Position numbers and translations under genes: made by a program. The notes beneath the pieces are model-generated. The model was not told where the DNA came from. It saw nothing but the letters and a program-made list of their open reading frames with translations, and searched no databases. From Lepidurus packardi (taxonomy: Eukaryota > Arthropoda > Branchiopoda > Notostraca > Triopsidae), in NCBI GenBank assembly GCA_023053545.1, contig JAKZAN010000002.1, positions 11,094,790 to 11,158,789 of the forward strand: 64,000 nucleotides of DNA. The letters run 5' to 3'. Positions within the stretch are counted from its first letter, which is position 1, and each line of letters starts with the position of its first letter. Positions 1 through 14,200 of this stretch are shown piece after piece.

Positions 1-2840
1 GAAGTAAGTTCTTAACAGCACATTGGAGCCTCATAGTAATGTAGCTAACAAAAATGTGAAAGATATTAAACTTGTCCACGAGCTTGACATAAGGGATTCC
101 TTGGTTTAATTTGCGTTTTGGAGCAGAACGCGTGGAAGTTCTATTTCGCATATCAGTATTGGCAAGAAAGTTGTTCCCGTCTTGATTTTCTCTCACACGT
201 AGCACTCAGTAATAGGATATGCAGACTATTATCAAAAGCTTGTTCTCTATTTAGCCCACCTTATCCGTGAATATAATAACGCACAGGAAGAAACAAGTGC
301 ATGTCCTTTTCTAATAAAGCTTAGGGTGAAAAATTGGCTTTTAGCTGACAACGCGCCCTTCAAGCACTCACTGGCGTCATTAGTCAGTTTTGACGCCATT
401 GTGGAGAGTTCTTGATGATCTAAAAGCTTGATGGATAGACGAGAGGTCCACAGAGTCGTGTTTTCTTTTTTAAACGAAGACGCGTAACACTAAGGACGAA
501 ACAGGAGGGAAGTATTTGGAAGAGGGACTTTACTGGGCAAAGTGAAGAAAAGGACCATGTTACCTAATCAACTCAAGTACCCATCGATAGTGAAGTAGAC
601 CCACCAATGCTTTTCTGGTACACACAGCGCTCTTCAAGCTTCTCTAGACCTCACCAATGTGTCGTCTGTATGACGGAATTAGCTTTTTTAGTAGGTTGGG
701 ATCAAGAGTTTAAGTCAATCTCGCTTAAGTAAGCGAATCAAAAATGGAGATAAAAAATAGCCTCATATATCTTAAACGACTGGATCCGTTTAGCAAATAC
801 ATCCCCGCTCACTCTTTTGCCCTCAAGTTTTCTTTTCTTTTTTGTTTTCGAATGCTGTGACTCCAAGAAGCACACACTTCTTCTGAAATGCAAAAGTTTT
901 TGCCTTCGCTTCTTACTACAGCAATACACTTGGGACGCGCTCTCTTCTTGTGCTTATTCGGGAGTCATTTCGAAACCCAATCTCTTTTAATGCACTGCAC
1001 CCTAACAGTAGTATAATTTTTGCCTCAGAGAAATTCCGCCTGGCCTGTTGTTTTTATTTTTTGTTCAGTCTCTGTTTTGTTTTCGTTGGTTCAAGCATGA
1101 AGAACATGGGTAAGAATGTACATTGACCTTAAAACCCCCGTTTCATTGCTACGCAGGGTAACAGAGAGAAGGGATCTTTTCGAGTGTTGTATTTTTCTGT
1201 CATATCCTCCAAGTTGGTCTTATTGACCAGGCTAATCAACACAACCTTGTTACGAGTTTAGCAGCCGCCGCTGGCGGTTTACGGTAATTTTCATGGCCAA
1301 AACTCTTGCTGCGTGGGAAAGAAGTCATCAACCACTCACGTCAGCGACTGCTGCCACTGCTTTTTGGTGGATTCGTGGCCTATTATATGGAGCAAGGTTT
1401 TAATTAAGACCACAGCAACTGAAAACCTGCACGCGTCTTTAAAGCCAGATAGCAATTTCGGCATGGCTAGGACTGCAAAGCCTTCGGAGTGTTTTCAAAG
1501 AAAACTTTCGTTCGAAGGACTCTGGCATTATAGGAACATGCCCCTCCACTTCTTTTCAGCTTAATACGTGCGACATGTAAGAAGCTCCCCAAATGAAGGG
1601 ACTTTATTAGTTCCTCGCAGAAAGGGTATTCAGTGAGAAAATGTGTGGCAGCCTCCAAGTTTACAGGAATAGGTTCCTTGCCCAGCAGGATTTTCTTCAG
1701 AACAAACAGCAAACATATATCTCGGCTTGCAAAACCTCTCAAATAAAACTCTGAGGCTTTATTTTGCTCGCGTGTGAAAGAATCCGAATAATTCGAAAAA
1801 GAAACGTGCCAAGGTTATTGTAAACAGCAAAGAATAAACCGCTATTGTTTGTATAATTTCTTTGTGGTCTCTCTGCCCCACAAGAATATAAAGAATTAGC
1901 CAAATTTGGCCGCTTTCCTTTTGGGGAGAACCCCGCAGTAATAAGGTAATGTAGGGCAGGGATTCCTAAAGAAGAAAACCTGGCTTCGAATGGCGAATCC
2001 TTTTCCTGCTCCAGATGGCTGCACTTGTAAAGACGGTTCCAATGTCTCGACTCGGTCTCATTTTCATAAAAATGGCTTGGTGATTCCATTTCGCTATTCC
2101 TTTCCAGGTATTGCACTCGTTTGTTATCATTACACCGCCCATTGCACGCAATGCTAAAGGGGAATAGCCCGTGAAAACAGCATAGCAGTTGCGCGCCAGA
2201 GACGTGTCCCTCTTCGCACCAACCCCAATGCATGCATAAACGTATCTAAAGTGACCTCTCTCTCTATTTTTTGTTCATGTTTTTTATTTTTTGTTCAGCC
2301 TTCTTTTTCCACTGCGGCGCTGGACCGAAACAGCTTTACTATTCACCCTTACCCTTAACCTGACAAACCAGGAGGTCCCCTCGTTAGTTAAACAACGAAT
2401 TCCTTTAGCACGTGTAAAGCTTTCTTTTTTGTTAACCTTTTTCAGCCACCATCAACTCCCGTAGCCAAGTGAATTGTCGAGGCGCCAAAAGCTGTCTAAA
2501 CGACGCCGCACTGTGAGCCAGACGACCTAAAGGGTCCAACTCACACAAACAAAATAGCCAAAAATTCTACAGCCTTCATAAAAACTATCAATAGTGTCTC
2601 CGCTCTTTGCTACAAGTTATTATATTTAGTTGCCTTTCATTTATCTTTCCTGTTCTCGCTTCTTCGTATTATGGGACCGTCTTCACGTGAAAAAATCCCC
2701 ATGATTCCCTTTCTTGCCGTTTGACACGGACCATTCTTTCCCAGCTAAAACGTATCTGAGACGTGACTTCTGTTTTTTACGATAAGCGACAACTCTGACT
2801 TTTGTCTTTGGATAATCCCTTTACTGCCCCACTGCCCGGT

Positions 2841-3012
2841 AGGACGCAGACACAAGGACTACGGACCCCGATTAAAGGACTGCGAATCCTGAATCTAGTC
2901 CTAACCTAACCTAATTTAACTTAACCTATTCCTAACTTAAGTCGAGTTTCGTAGTACTTAAATCGGGGGTCCGTAGTCCTTGTGTCGGGGACACCAAGTC
3001 CTTGAGTCGCGT
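2841..3012. repeat. foldback element, copy I, with telomere-like core
   Basis: A 21-bp perfect inverted repeat (2849-2869 and 2966-2986, reading GACACAAGGACTACGGAC onward) forms the arms of a roughly 170-bp palindromic element. The arms are built from a degenerate ~21-bp word of the type CTTAAGGACTACGAACCCC. The centre (about 2899-2937) contains CCTAACCTAACCTAA and degenerate CTTAACCTA units, resembling the arthropod telomere repeat TTAGG. The right end reads GTCGCGTTGC, as in copy II at 29.66-29.89 kb. No coding capacity is seen, so a non-autonomous foldback/MITE-like element is the likeliest nature. Confidence 0.8.
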
Positions 3013-6000
3013 TGCTTGCTCGGTGACTTGGTCCCAAGAAAGCTCTCGCAGCGACACTCGGAGATCATCGACAGCACTTCATACCTCGTGTATAGCCAAA
3101 GCAGTTCAAAAACAAAACCGTTGGCTCTATAACTTTTCTTTTGACTTTTATGTGGGCTATGTGTATTCAAGAATGACACAACTCCTGATTTGGTTCAAGC
3201 AAGCGCAAAAACAACACCAGCAAGTCGCAGTAAATCTCTGTGCCATCTTCCCCAGATGCCATTTTTCGCAGTCAAGCATGTGTTGATGGGCTCCTGAGCT
3301 ATTGTAGTGGCATCACATTTGCATGATACATCACTAGTATGTCATTCTCCATCATAAAGTACATTTGCCCAGGCTCCCCATCTTCCTCCGGGTTTTCCCT
3401 TCATCTGGGCTTGTTCCTTCATCAGAAGCCCATGCTATCTCATGTGCACAAACGCTTATCGCATCAACTCGCGCGCCTCTAACAGTGGGAATTGCACTTC
3501 CCGCGTTCACTTAATGAATGCGACTTGCATAAAACACAATAGCGGCTAGGGAGAAAGGCTCGTAAAAAAGGAAGAAGCCAGGGTGAGGAATTTATGAGTG
3601 CAACAATGGAGCCACCAACGTTGAACCTCAGCAGCACTGAGGAAAAGCTTAGCTTATCCTTTACGTTGATGTTATGCACCCATCATTCCGAACGGATTGG
3701 AGTACTACTCCCGTTGGAAGAAAATGGGAAAGCCCGAAAAAAAAGAACCACGCCAATAATTTCCAACGGCTCCAGCGGCAAGACAGCTGATGGTCCCTAA
3801 CCTAGCCCGTTGGATTTGGACCCACTCCCGCCCAAGTTGTCGAGGGTAGGGCCCCTCGCTAAAAGATGCAAAGTGCTCGGCATTTCTAGCTCCTATGCTC
3901 CAAGAAACTTAATTGTTCTAATGAGATTAGATGCCGAGTTTGCCTCACACTCTACAGCTTCGTTTCCCACCCTCCCGAAATACCCTTCCCCATCTTCCAG
4001 TGCTTGCTAAGCAGGGGAAACTTGGGAAACAAGCTTTCCCAACTACCTTTTCAAAACCTCCGATCTCCACTTCCTTTCCTACGTTGTGTAAGGCTTTAGC
4101 CATTGCGGCAAACTTACGATTGCTATTTGTCTTTTTCTGTCCGTATCTGCACTCTCCAACCACCTGTCGATTTTCCAGCACGATTTGTAAAGACTTGTTA
4201 TACGAATTGGTTGTGACTTGTTAAAAGGTAGCGGCATTCTATACGTACTATGGTATAGTACGTCGTTTGGTATAGGTGTGGAGAAAACCATGTAAGAAGG
4301 CATTGGAAAACCACAGCCTCTACAGATCTTTTCTCGTGCTTCGAAGAGCATCGTCCATTTTATAGCTTGTAATGCTCAAAGCTGAATATTAATCGATTAA
4401 TGTCCGGAACATCCCCAGCTGTAAAGGGTTTAACGGGTTTAATCTCGTTGGCATAAGATTTTTTTCGCAACTCCAAACGAGCTGAAAACTTGTACGGAAA
4501 AAAAGGAAGAAAAGAGGACCTGCCAGAGTATGATTTATTCAACTTAATCCAGTCGTGATGAAAACGTGTATGATCTCTTTACCCGAAGCTGACGTTTGCT
4601 TGTGACAGATGATGCACAAGGAGAGAAAACGAGGCCGTGTAGTTTTGAAAAGATTCTACAGCTGTTTTTACCCCCACCGAGCTTCCAATCCCATAATTCG
4701 AACCACCATCACGAGCCTCTATAAAACCACCTTTATCGTTCTGACAGGAGTCCAAATCACACTACGATGCAGACACATCGTAACGATGCCCAACTTGGAA
4801 AATCTTACAGCAAGACACATTCCCCGAAATAAAACCGATTCCAATAAGCTGCCAGAGGTGGTCTTTTGTCTAACCTTCCAACTTCTAATTGCTTCGCTTT
4901 CAAAAGATGACTTTCTATCACAACTCGATCTTGGACCCATACTAACGACATGTATATTCCCTGGTGGCTCCCCCACTCGCCCAAAATGTAGTGTGTATAG
5001 ACTCTTGAGTTGGCTTTATAGTTACTTCAAGTCCAAAGACACTTCTTGCCCCCCCATCCCCCCCAGAAAAAAGCTCAACACACAGGACATGCTTTTTTCT
5101 TGTTGTTTTTTTGCACGTCAGCGGGGGCGGAGGACCATTCCAATTTGGTGATAGTCCGAATAGATTGCCAAAGCTTCCCCTCTAAAAAACCGCCATCCAT
5201 CTTTCGCAAGCAATTTTCAAAGACAGCTCTCTAACCAGTTTCTAACCGCGTCCCGTCCATCTTGTAACTCCACTACCGTCTCCCGACTCCACCCTATTAA
5301 ATATCAATGTTTTTTCGTTCACCATCATTGCAATGTGGCAAGTGGGGTCAGATAATACAAATGTATCACTTACTCTGTCATATCCGGGGGTGCATGTTTC
5401 CCCCGGAAAAAAGCCAGATTTGCGTGGCGCAAGCTCGACTCCACTTCGTAAACAAAGCAAATATTGGGTCTGTGTAGTCATCATCGAAAAAAAAATATAT
5501 ATATTTCCTAGAAAAAAAATTCCCTTGCTATGACGCCAACGTATCAGATGTTCCTAAATGGGATAAAAATTGTCCAACATCAGTTAAGACCACGATCTGA
5601 ACAGGCTTTGGCCTGTTGGAACTTCGTTTTAGCTTGTACAAAGTATTTCCAAGTATTTGAACTGGAATGTCAACTCGAGGCTTGACAAAAGCTCAGCGCG
5701 ACTTCCAGAAGTTAATTAAACGCAAACTTCTTAAGCCCAACAACAAACTCTAGATACTCTTTTCGTAGTTGGAAAACGTATATTAGGTAGTGCGTGTGGT
5801 CTCGGTAACATGTTTGAGTTCTAGAAGCTTCGCTGGAAATTTTACGTCTTCCGTCGTCTTTCATTCCCGAATGTTTTCTACTAATGAAACATAATGCTTC
5901 TAGCCCGTTCTTTTCCCATTGGCTCTGTTAAAATTACTTTCTCTGACATTTTAAGATGCCTTGGATTTCGACCTAGAATGATTTAAAAGTTTGGGAACCT

Positions 6001-8259
6001 GTAGCTATATACCGTGCCAGCCATAGACTGTCTTGTCCTTGTAGAAGCAAAACCCCATAAATAATCCCAAGATCAGTTAAACTTTTTACCTGGCTCTAAA
6101 TACATAGCAAATAGCATAAATGCAAGTCGAAGGAGCAACAAGAGCAAGTCAAATCCAGCACTAAATTTCCTCCAAAATACGGAAGAAAATACTATAAATA
6201 TAGACCCTTTTAGATCCCTCGGGTTACCCAGATCAAGAGACATGAGCCTTGGAAACGTCTATTTGATTGGTAAGTACCGTGTTTGGACAGGACGAAAACG
6301 ACCAAGTTAATAAGCGTATTTCACACGCTGGCGACTGGACTGGAGTTGCATCCGAGGCGACAAAGATGGGTGTGGTAGTTCAAGGATTGTTGACAACTGC
6401 TCCCATAAACTGGAAGGCCACAAAACAAAGTTGTCTTTCTTTGACTGTTTTTTACATTTCCCCCACTCTTGCCAACTATATTTAACTTGGCCGGGTGCGG
6501 CGGTGGCGGCCTCATTAAATGAAAAGAATGGGTAAAAAATAAAACAAAAACTTCCGGGAGCTTTTCTACTGCTGCAAAGAAAGTCTAGAGACCTAGGCAA
6601 CTCGAGAAGAATGAAAGCAGGCTTTTCGCATTTATTTGTCTCTTGATTGTGTATATTGTTTCCCGTGCCTCTCGCAGCGCCCTGCCAAGTTTAGCACACC
6701 ACAGGCACACACGCATATACAAGACTTGGAGGAAAGGGGGAAAAAACCGCATTTGTGACATGCATGCAAACAGCATCCTGTTAATTGTGTAACGGCCCCA
6801 AATCTCCAGTTTGCCTCTACGGATTTTCTCTTCCCCTTTCGCACCCTCCAGAAAGTTCATTGTTTCCAGCCGAAAAGTTGAGTTCAAATACTTTTTCACT
6901 CCTATCTTAGAAGAAATTCCGCCCACAAAAAAGGAGAGAAAAAGAAAAAAAAATAAGAACTTTGAAAACCAAACCACATTACGGCATACATGCTTCCCCC
7001 AAACTTGATCAAGTAAGTAAGATACTTTTCACTTCTGGCCCGCCCTCTCTATCGTCTTAACTTTTCTGTTCCGCTTTCCCATGGATAAATAAAGAAAAAA
7101 AGAAAAACTTGAAGCGATATCCATACATGAATCTTGTACCAGCATTCCCTATTCAAAAGGCGTTCAGTAAATAAATAAATAAAAAAAACAAGCAATACGC
7201 CCAGCAGCGCAGCTTATTTTAAAGGGTCTGTTTTTTTTTTCTCGTCCGTATTAGATATTCTAACTTACGGCGTCATAACGTTTCCAAGGAGAGGTTTTTG
7301 CCTACCATTTTGAAAAACCATTATGCAGCTTTTGGTTCGACACTTGGGCTAGATGGTATGACTAGGTCCATGGAACTGCTCACCCCGTTATGCAAATACT
7401 GCAACCAAACCAAAAGTCGTATTACGGGAGGGAGTGAAGTAGAGAGTGAAGAGGGATACGAGGATATATTATCTCTTTTTTAAACGAAAAAAAAACATTC
7501 GCTCATTCCCTCTCGTCCGAGTCAACACATTGGAATTCTTGAGCCAAGTCCATAAACAACGCTAAAGCTTTGATGAGTTGGTACATCAATTGGCACGGCT
7601 CGTCGCCCGATCTCCCTCCGTTTACCATTTCACAGAACATTGATGACCAACAAAAGCGAATCCCCAACGCTCTTTTTATTTCCAGTCAAAAAAGGTTTTG
7701 ATGGCTTGCTGTTTTCTGTGTCACACCTTTTCGCTTGTGGAACACATTGACAGTTTCGATTGTTGCAAAGTGTTGGCTTTTCCTTTCCAAAAAAAGAAAA
7801 AAGCAATCTGGTGTGGCGGGATGCCATGTGGATGTTGAGAGTGTGTGTTTGTATATACATCCACAAGCACAGCAGTAATTTTGGGACGTTCTTCGTCTCC
7901 CGTTGTCCCCGATCCAGGGGTATATATCTAGCGTTTCAGTTGCGTGGTAGCTGGTAGGTGGAAAAAAGTGGCGAAGGGCAACTCTCCAACCATTTCTATA
8001 CACGGAATTATCCCTTGCTGCAGAGTGGCAGTGTCGCGGGGCGAGACGTAAAATCTTCCCTTGTTGACTACAGCACAACCGAATCCGCCTTAGAACGTTA
8101 GAAGAGCCCCGGAGTGTAGTGTAAATACAATTTCCCGGGCCGTCTATAGCTTTGCATTAGACGTAGCTATCTCAAGTGCTTTACTCAAGATTTCTATCGC
8201 TCAATTAATTTGCAACTTTATAAATGGAACCCCATCATCGAAACTGCGCCACATCTTTG

Positions 8260-8276
8260 CCCCCCCCCCCCCCCCC
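8260..8276. repeat. C17 homopolymer
   Basis: There are seventeen consecutive C followed by a C-rich pyrimidine tract. It is non-coding and probably length-variable. Confidence 0.9.
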
Positions 8277-11200
8277 GTACCACCCCACCCTCCTTTTTTG
8301 TACTTTGCCCCCAAACCAAGCAACCTGTTACGACGTGTGTTGGCGCATTGCGAGCTCTATCGCGGAGCAGGCATGCCTTGCGTAGCGGAAGGAAAAGGAA
8401 GATCGATAAGACTCGATATTTACGGTTTCTCAACAACAGCACAAATAAGCCAATACAATGTGTGTATGCAAGTAAACCTTACGCATGATGCTAGCATCTA
8501 AATTAACTCTTCTCCCAACCTTTACCCTCCCTTATCTTGGCCCATTCCGCGTTTTCATAGAACAATAACCGAGATGGGGGAAGATTGAGAGTGAGGGAGA
8601 GAGATTAAAGCGTGTATACCACACTTATCCCAATCTCTCAGATGGCAAAGCTATCAAAACGCCTGTAATTACACACTCGCAAATTCCCTCACTGCTTTCA
8701 CATGAAGTACACCCGTCGCTCTTTAGATTATAAACCGAACCCTTTCGGTCAGGAGCTCCCGGAGGTTCTGCATAGCTCGGCATCTGAGTACAGCATGCTA
8801 AATCGGTAAAATTCGGATACAACATTTCTCGAGAACCAATTCTTGGGGGATTTCCATGCAGTGTGTAATAAAATGTAATATTGTAATAAATAAACCATTG
8901 TAATAGAATTTTAAATGTAATATTTCATGGAGCTGTGCATTATGAAAGGATTTCGTTTGTATAAACTTTTTCATGTAATGACAAAGTTAGTATTAGTTTA
9001 TAGTTATTAGTATGATCAACTTTACTGTTGAAGAGTTTCCCGATAACATGCACCAGGTTTATCAAAATTTTGTTCGAGGGTATCCTCCAATGCTACATGG
9101 CCTTGCATAGCTCAGTTTTGTTTTGTTTTCAAACTTTGGTTTTTAAACTTGTGTAGAATACTATACGACGTTCGGGGGTCGTAGCACGGGTGTGGGACAC
9201 CCAAATGCATGCAACCAAAGTTTGCCTTTCTCTTTACTGATGCCCTTTGTGTGTGTTGAGCTGGGTGATCATTGCTTTCATGCTCTCCGTGAAATATCGA
9301 GTGGACCGCATACAACATTTACGCAAGTCGGAGACCTCGAGAGAGCGTCCCCAGCGCCCTCTGACAAACTCATCTTGACACCCCTTTTGCCCTCACAACT
9401 CTCACAACCTCGGGATATTTCCCCTTGTAGCCGTTGCAAACAATGCTCCCAATCCTCAGCATAAAAGCAAAAGAAGTAACAGTTTGTGGGAACTTTGGGA
9501 CTTGAGTGAATATGATTGGTGAAAAACAAGTTTGGGGAACCTTGAAAGGGACTAAATGATATGGAAGGCAGAGTGGCTTCGAGAAAAGTTTTATACAACC
9601 TCCCAGAAGAATAACTGGCAAAGCACCAGCCAGAAACAAACCATCGCCAAGAAGCGAACCTTCATCCAAGATGGTTTGTCATAAAAGGTTTTTTCTTAGC
9701 TTGTTTCCCAAGTCATAGAGCCTTTCTTGCAGGCTTTTTGTTTTCTTCCAGGGAAAGAAAGGTAGTTAATCAAGCAATAGCCGAGTTGTCTTTTAACTGG
9801 CGACGGCGACCACCAAAAACTTGGACGGAAAACGTCTCCTCAGTGACTCGTCTTGCCGGCTCGAAGGACGTGAGTGGTTTGATGGACACTAGGAGTCTAT
9901 ACGAGAATATAAGAAGCTCCCGTAGGAAGTCAGAAGCAGAATACGGGCTTCCAATGACTTTGGCGGCTAAAAGACGCTTTCATTGAAGAGTAATGTCGAG
10001 AAAAGCCCATTATCGAGCCTGCAACTTTCATCTCCACAGATGAGGCCAAGGCAACGTAAAGAGAGTGTGTATGCCACCCACAATAGCGACCGCTACTGGT
10101 TCAGCCGGTATCTCGAACGAAAAGGATTTAAAAGCAAAAGAAAGACGAAAGAAAAAGAAAAAAAAAAGCTTTCATCTTCCCAAGTAAGCCTCCACTATCG
10201 ACATTAGAGATGACTTCTGATCAAGCCAAGTCTAATTGGATGTTTGTATCTACCTTTCTGTGGTGAATTCTATACTTTCCAGATTGATTAGGCCAACCAG
10301 ACTTGCTCTATCCTAATTAGAGGGTTTCTCGAAATCCCAACAATTCACGTGATTAATAGTGCTAGGTAAAAGCCTTCGCCTTTACCCCCCAAAAGCTTTT
10401 CAGATCAGCATTGACTACCAAACTCCTTCGCACACCTACAAAGCATGGCAACTCTGGAGGAAAACGAACCAGCGTTTAAGCTCGGGGACCGAACGTAACT
10501 TCTTTTTGATGTTCTTTTTCTTTAATACACGGAACTTTTTGTCAAGACCCGCCAAAGGAGGTCGATGTATACGATTTCTCGGCTCTAATCCGACTTTGGG
10601 ATATTTGTACACCCCCATTTTCAATTTCAACGTCGGACTATAGTTCTCGGAAATTTAATGACCTCCAGGACATTGGTGACAGGGGGTTTGGATTTAGCGG
10701 ATAAAAGCAGTCGAAGACTCTAAAAGGAAAGGCCTTCGCCTGACTTTCCTTCGGGAGAATATAGGACGAGCCTCTGCCACCTCTATATAGCTTGTCACTG
10801 CATTATTCATAAACCAAGATTTCTGATCTGTCTTTTCTTTTACTGGAATGTGCGCTAGTGTAAGAAGAATACAAGATAGCTGCAACACATTTGAGTCGTT
10901 CATGCATGTGTGGGAAGGGATACTTTACATAATCATTCTTGGTATACGTTTTTTCAGCCAGAAAAATTTCCAGTCTCTGCTTACGGAGCTTCAGGGCCCA
11001 TTTCGAACAGTGGTATCAAAAAAACCTTCTTTCCAATTGAATCCTACCGAAAGACCAGATAACTTTTTCCCCCTCCTTCAACCAGCCTTAAAGAAGCCCT
11101 TATTGTAACAGGAGGCGAAAAAAAATTGTAAAAAAAAACAGCCTCAGAAAAAAATTAATAATTTGGGGCTGAATGTTCAAATTGTAAACGACTGAAGTAA

Positions 11201-14200
11201 TAAAAGAAAATCGTTCGTCTTTCGTTTTGCGCCATCTACTTAACACTCCACTCCCTCCCTTATTTCACTTATAATTTTTTGCCCAAGACACGAGCAACAA
11301 GGTTAAAACGCTGTGTTGAACAATGCAGCCTGATTACATAAAGCCCTAATAATTAAACTTCATTTGCTGCAAAAGGCCAAATAACATTTGGAGATCCGAG
11401 GGAGAAAACTTACGAGTAACAAGTTCCAACGTTAAAGAGACGCAGTAAAGACAGCCACACAAGGTCAAATACAATTCCAGGGATGCTTGTTGGGTTTTCC
11501 TGGCTCCCATGTGAAAGGAAGATTTTTTCCCACCCCCTCGGTTCGCTCTTTCTCTCTCTTCAAATACATACACAACGTACCCAGACTCGGCGATATAAGA
11601 TGAAAGGCTCTAATGAACCATGAAACGACAACAAATTTCTCTCCCTGCCACGCTCTTCAATTTTCGAACACAGTCTTCGTCGAATTTCTTTGACTGAGAC
11701 TACGGGGCTAGAAAAAGGGAACGAGAGAAGGAACGTCTTGAACGCAAAAACAGACATTTCTTTACCAGCCCAGCTCCTCTCACTGTCCCTCATTTCCAGA
11801 AACAGAAACCAAAACCCTTTTTCCTTGGCTTGCAAAGGCCTATAATACTGCTATCGTGGCGGTAGAGAAAAAACAAGGTTATAATACGATGGAGAAAAAC
11901 CATACATTTCTACAATTACCAGCCGCTCTCTGCGCTCAGGACATATTGCTGCAACAGTCTAGATACAGCCAAAGGAGGCAAAAAAGGGAAAAAAATGGTT
12001 TCCGAAAAGGGTCACAGCTAATTTGTTCGAGATGCTGTGTTAACTCTGGGGTATACTTGGGTAAGATCATATCCAAAGTCCAACGCCAAGAAAATGACCT
12101 TATCGCTTTTGTCTCTCATGTCTTGGAGTTGAGTGCATCAGTAAAATTGGATTCGGCGACTTCTTGGGTTAACAGATATAAAGGGGGCGTCATATAGCAA
12201 GACAAAAAAGTGTTGATCATGATGGCCGCAAACCATTACCAAAGAGGGGGATCTTCATATATCGTACCCTACTTCTCGTTCTCGTAAAAACGATTGTTTT
12301 GCTAGCCGAGTGACAAAACGCCAGCTATGATTGACCGTTCAACCCTGCCACATAAAATTGCTGCGTCGACCCCGACTCCTTCTCTTTAGCTCCTCCTCTT
12401 CTTGAGAGTGAGGGTGCCCGTTGGGCGGCTTGGCAATTTATAGGCTGAAAAACTTGGCAAAGTGAATCTACCTAATCCCTAAACTCTTCCAGCCATACAT
12501 TTCTTTCTCTTTATCTCCTGCTTTATATAAATGTGTTTTTTCTACTTTGTAGCCATAAACAATGCAGATATTACGACTGCGATTTAGATTGCCTAAGCTG
12601 TCGGAACCTGGCGTACATTTCGGACTAGAAAGAAACAGGATGGCTTGTCAAGTTAAGGAGCAACGTTGTCGTGCATAAAAAAGGAATCCCTTGTTGTTTT
12701 TTTTCTACTACGTTCTTTAAACTCTTATGGCTTTCTTCCATGCAAAAGCATTTTATATTACAAGTCACCATTCAATTCTTTAACACAAGATTGCACCCCA
12801 CTGTGAGACATAATGCACCCGACTCTATTCCAATGTTTTCTTTCTTGTCTTTTTTTTTTACTTGAAGCAGTCCTAAACACATGCTTATATAGTTTGTGCT
12901 TTTTTAAGCCCAAGTTCTGCAGAAATCTTGGACCTGTGTTAGCGCTGAAACTGGCTCAACCGTACAGTACAGCTCATTTCTTCCTTCGTCACTAGCAGCC
13001 CTCGATCTCTGGCGTGTCCCAAACGGGCGCCAATTTGAACATTTCCGGCCCATAAGGTCCATCATCCACACGGCCAATAAAGTCTAACGTCATTCACTGC
13101 CGAGGACATGAGGGCAAACCTGGTTTGGGTACCAGGAAATAGCCTCTTCACACTCAACTCACAAACAGTCAATTTCTGTCTTTTTCTTTTTAGTTACTTT
13201 TTCATTGCTCTCTCTCTTTCCTTTTTCGTCACCCTCCATGTCCTTCAGTAAGCGAATTCACTTTTATTTCCTTTAATTGATGCCGCGAGCACAGATTTAT
13301 ACTGTTGCATCACTAGTATGATGGTATCGCTGTCTATGTACTAGGGACAAGCTTAATTGTGGGCGCAAAGAAGATGGATGGTAAGGGGGCGTTTACGAAG
13401 GGGTGTGAGAACAAGGCTAGGAGCATCCCTTCCCCAAGATGGCTTGCGGTTCCACATACAAACAGGATCTGATTTGTCTTTGCCGTTTTCTCTTCCGACA
13501 TGGTCCCTTTCTCTTATATTACTGCGTGCCCGACTTGACCTTAGGTAATCCATCACATTACATCCGTTGGCGGCTCAGCGTGTGTCCCCTTGCATTCCCT
13601 TTCTGTAACTACATCAGCCGCCGAAAAATATGTCGTAAACAAATTCAAGCTGACGCGCCAAGTCCACTAGCATTAGAGCGTGGACACTTGTTTCTTTCAC
13701 CTTATTTTTCATTAGGACAAAGCTTCATGGTTCCCCAAAAAGTTGTGGAGACACTACAAATTTCCTCGCTGGGCAAATGAAAATTCTCTGTTTAATAATT
13801 GGCTTTCAGAAATTGCTTTTGAAAGGCTGAGTTCCTCCCCAAACCCTAAGGGCGAGCCGTAAACGGTAAATTAGGAGGCTAAATAACGTTGCTTGCATTG
13901 CCAATGCTAGCAGGCATGTCGTCTTAATGAACCTTACGCTAACAGCATTTGCCCAAGGCTTGTAACCCCAGATGCGATGCAGTCATGCAGTTATATTGCT
14001 GACTTTAGAAACGACTTACTTCAATGAAACGTTGAAATCCCGAGTTTAGAATCGATTGTAACAGCGTCGACAATCCAGTACTCGCGAAAGACTAACCAAA
14101 AAAAGATTGGCGTGAAAAAAAACCCGACAGCTAGCACCCAAAAAAGTAAAAAAAATCAAAAAAAAATCTAAATTATAAAAAAAGGAATTTTATGACTTGT

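Noticed and set aside
1739-2233. 164-codon open frame on the minus strand
   Set aside because: No recognisable motif and no supporting context; length is within what chance allows over 64 kb in six frames.
4609-5151. 180-codon open frame on the plus strand
   Set aside because: No domain, random-like composition rich in Ser, Leu and Arg with few acidic residues, ends in a C-rich and T-rich tract, no splice or promoter support.
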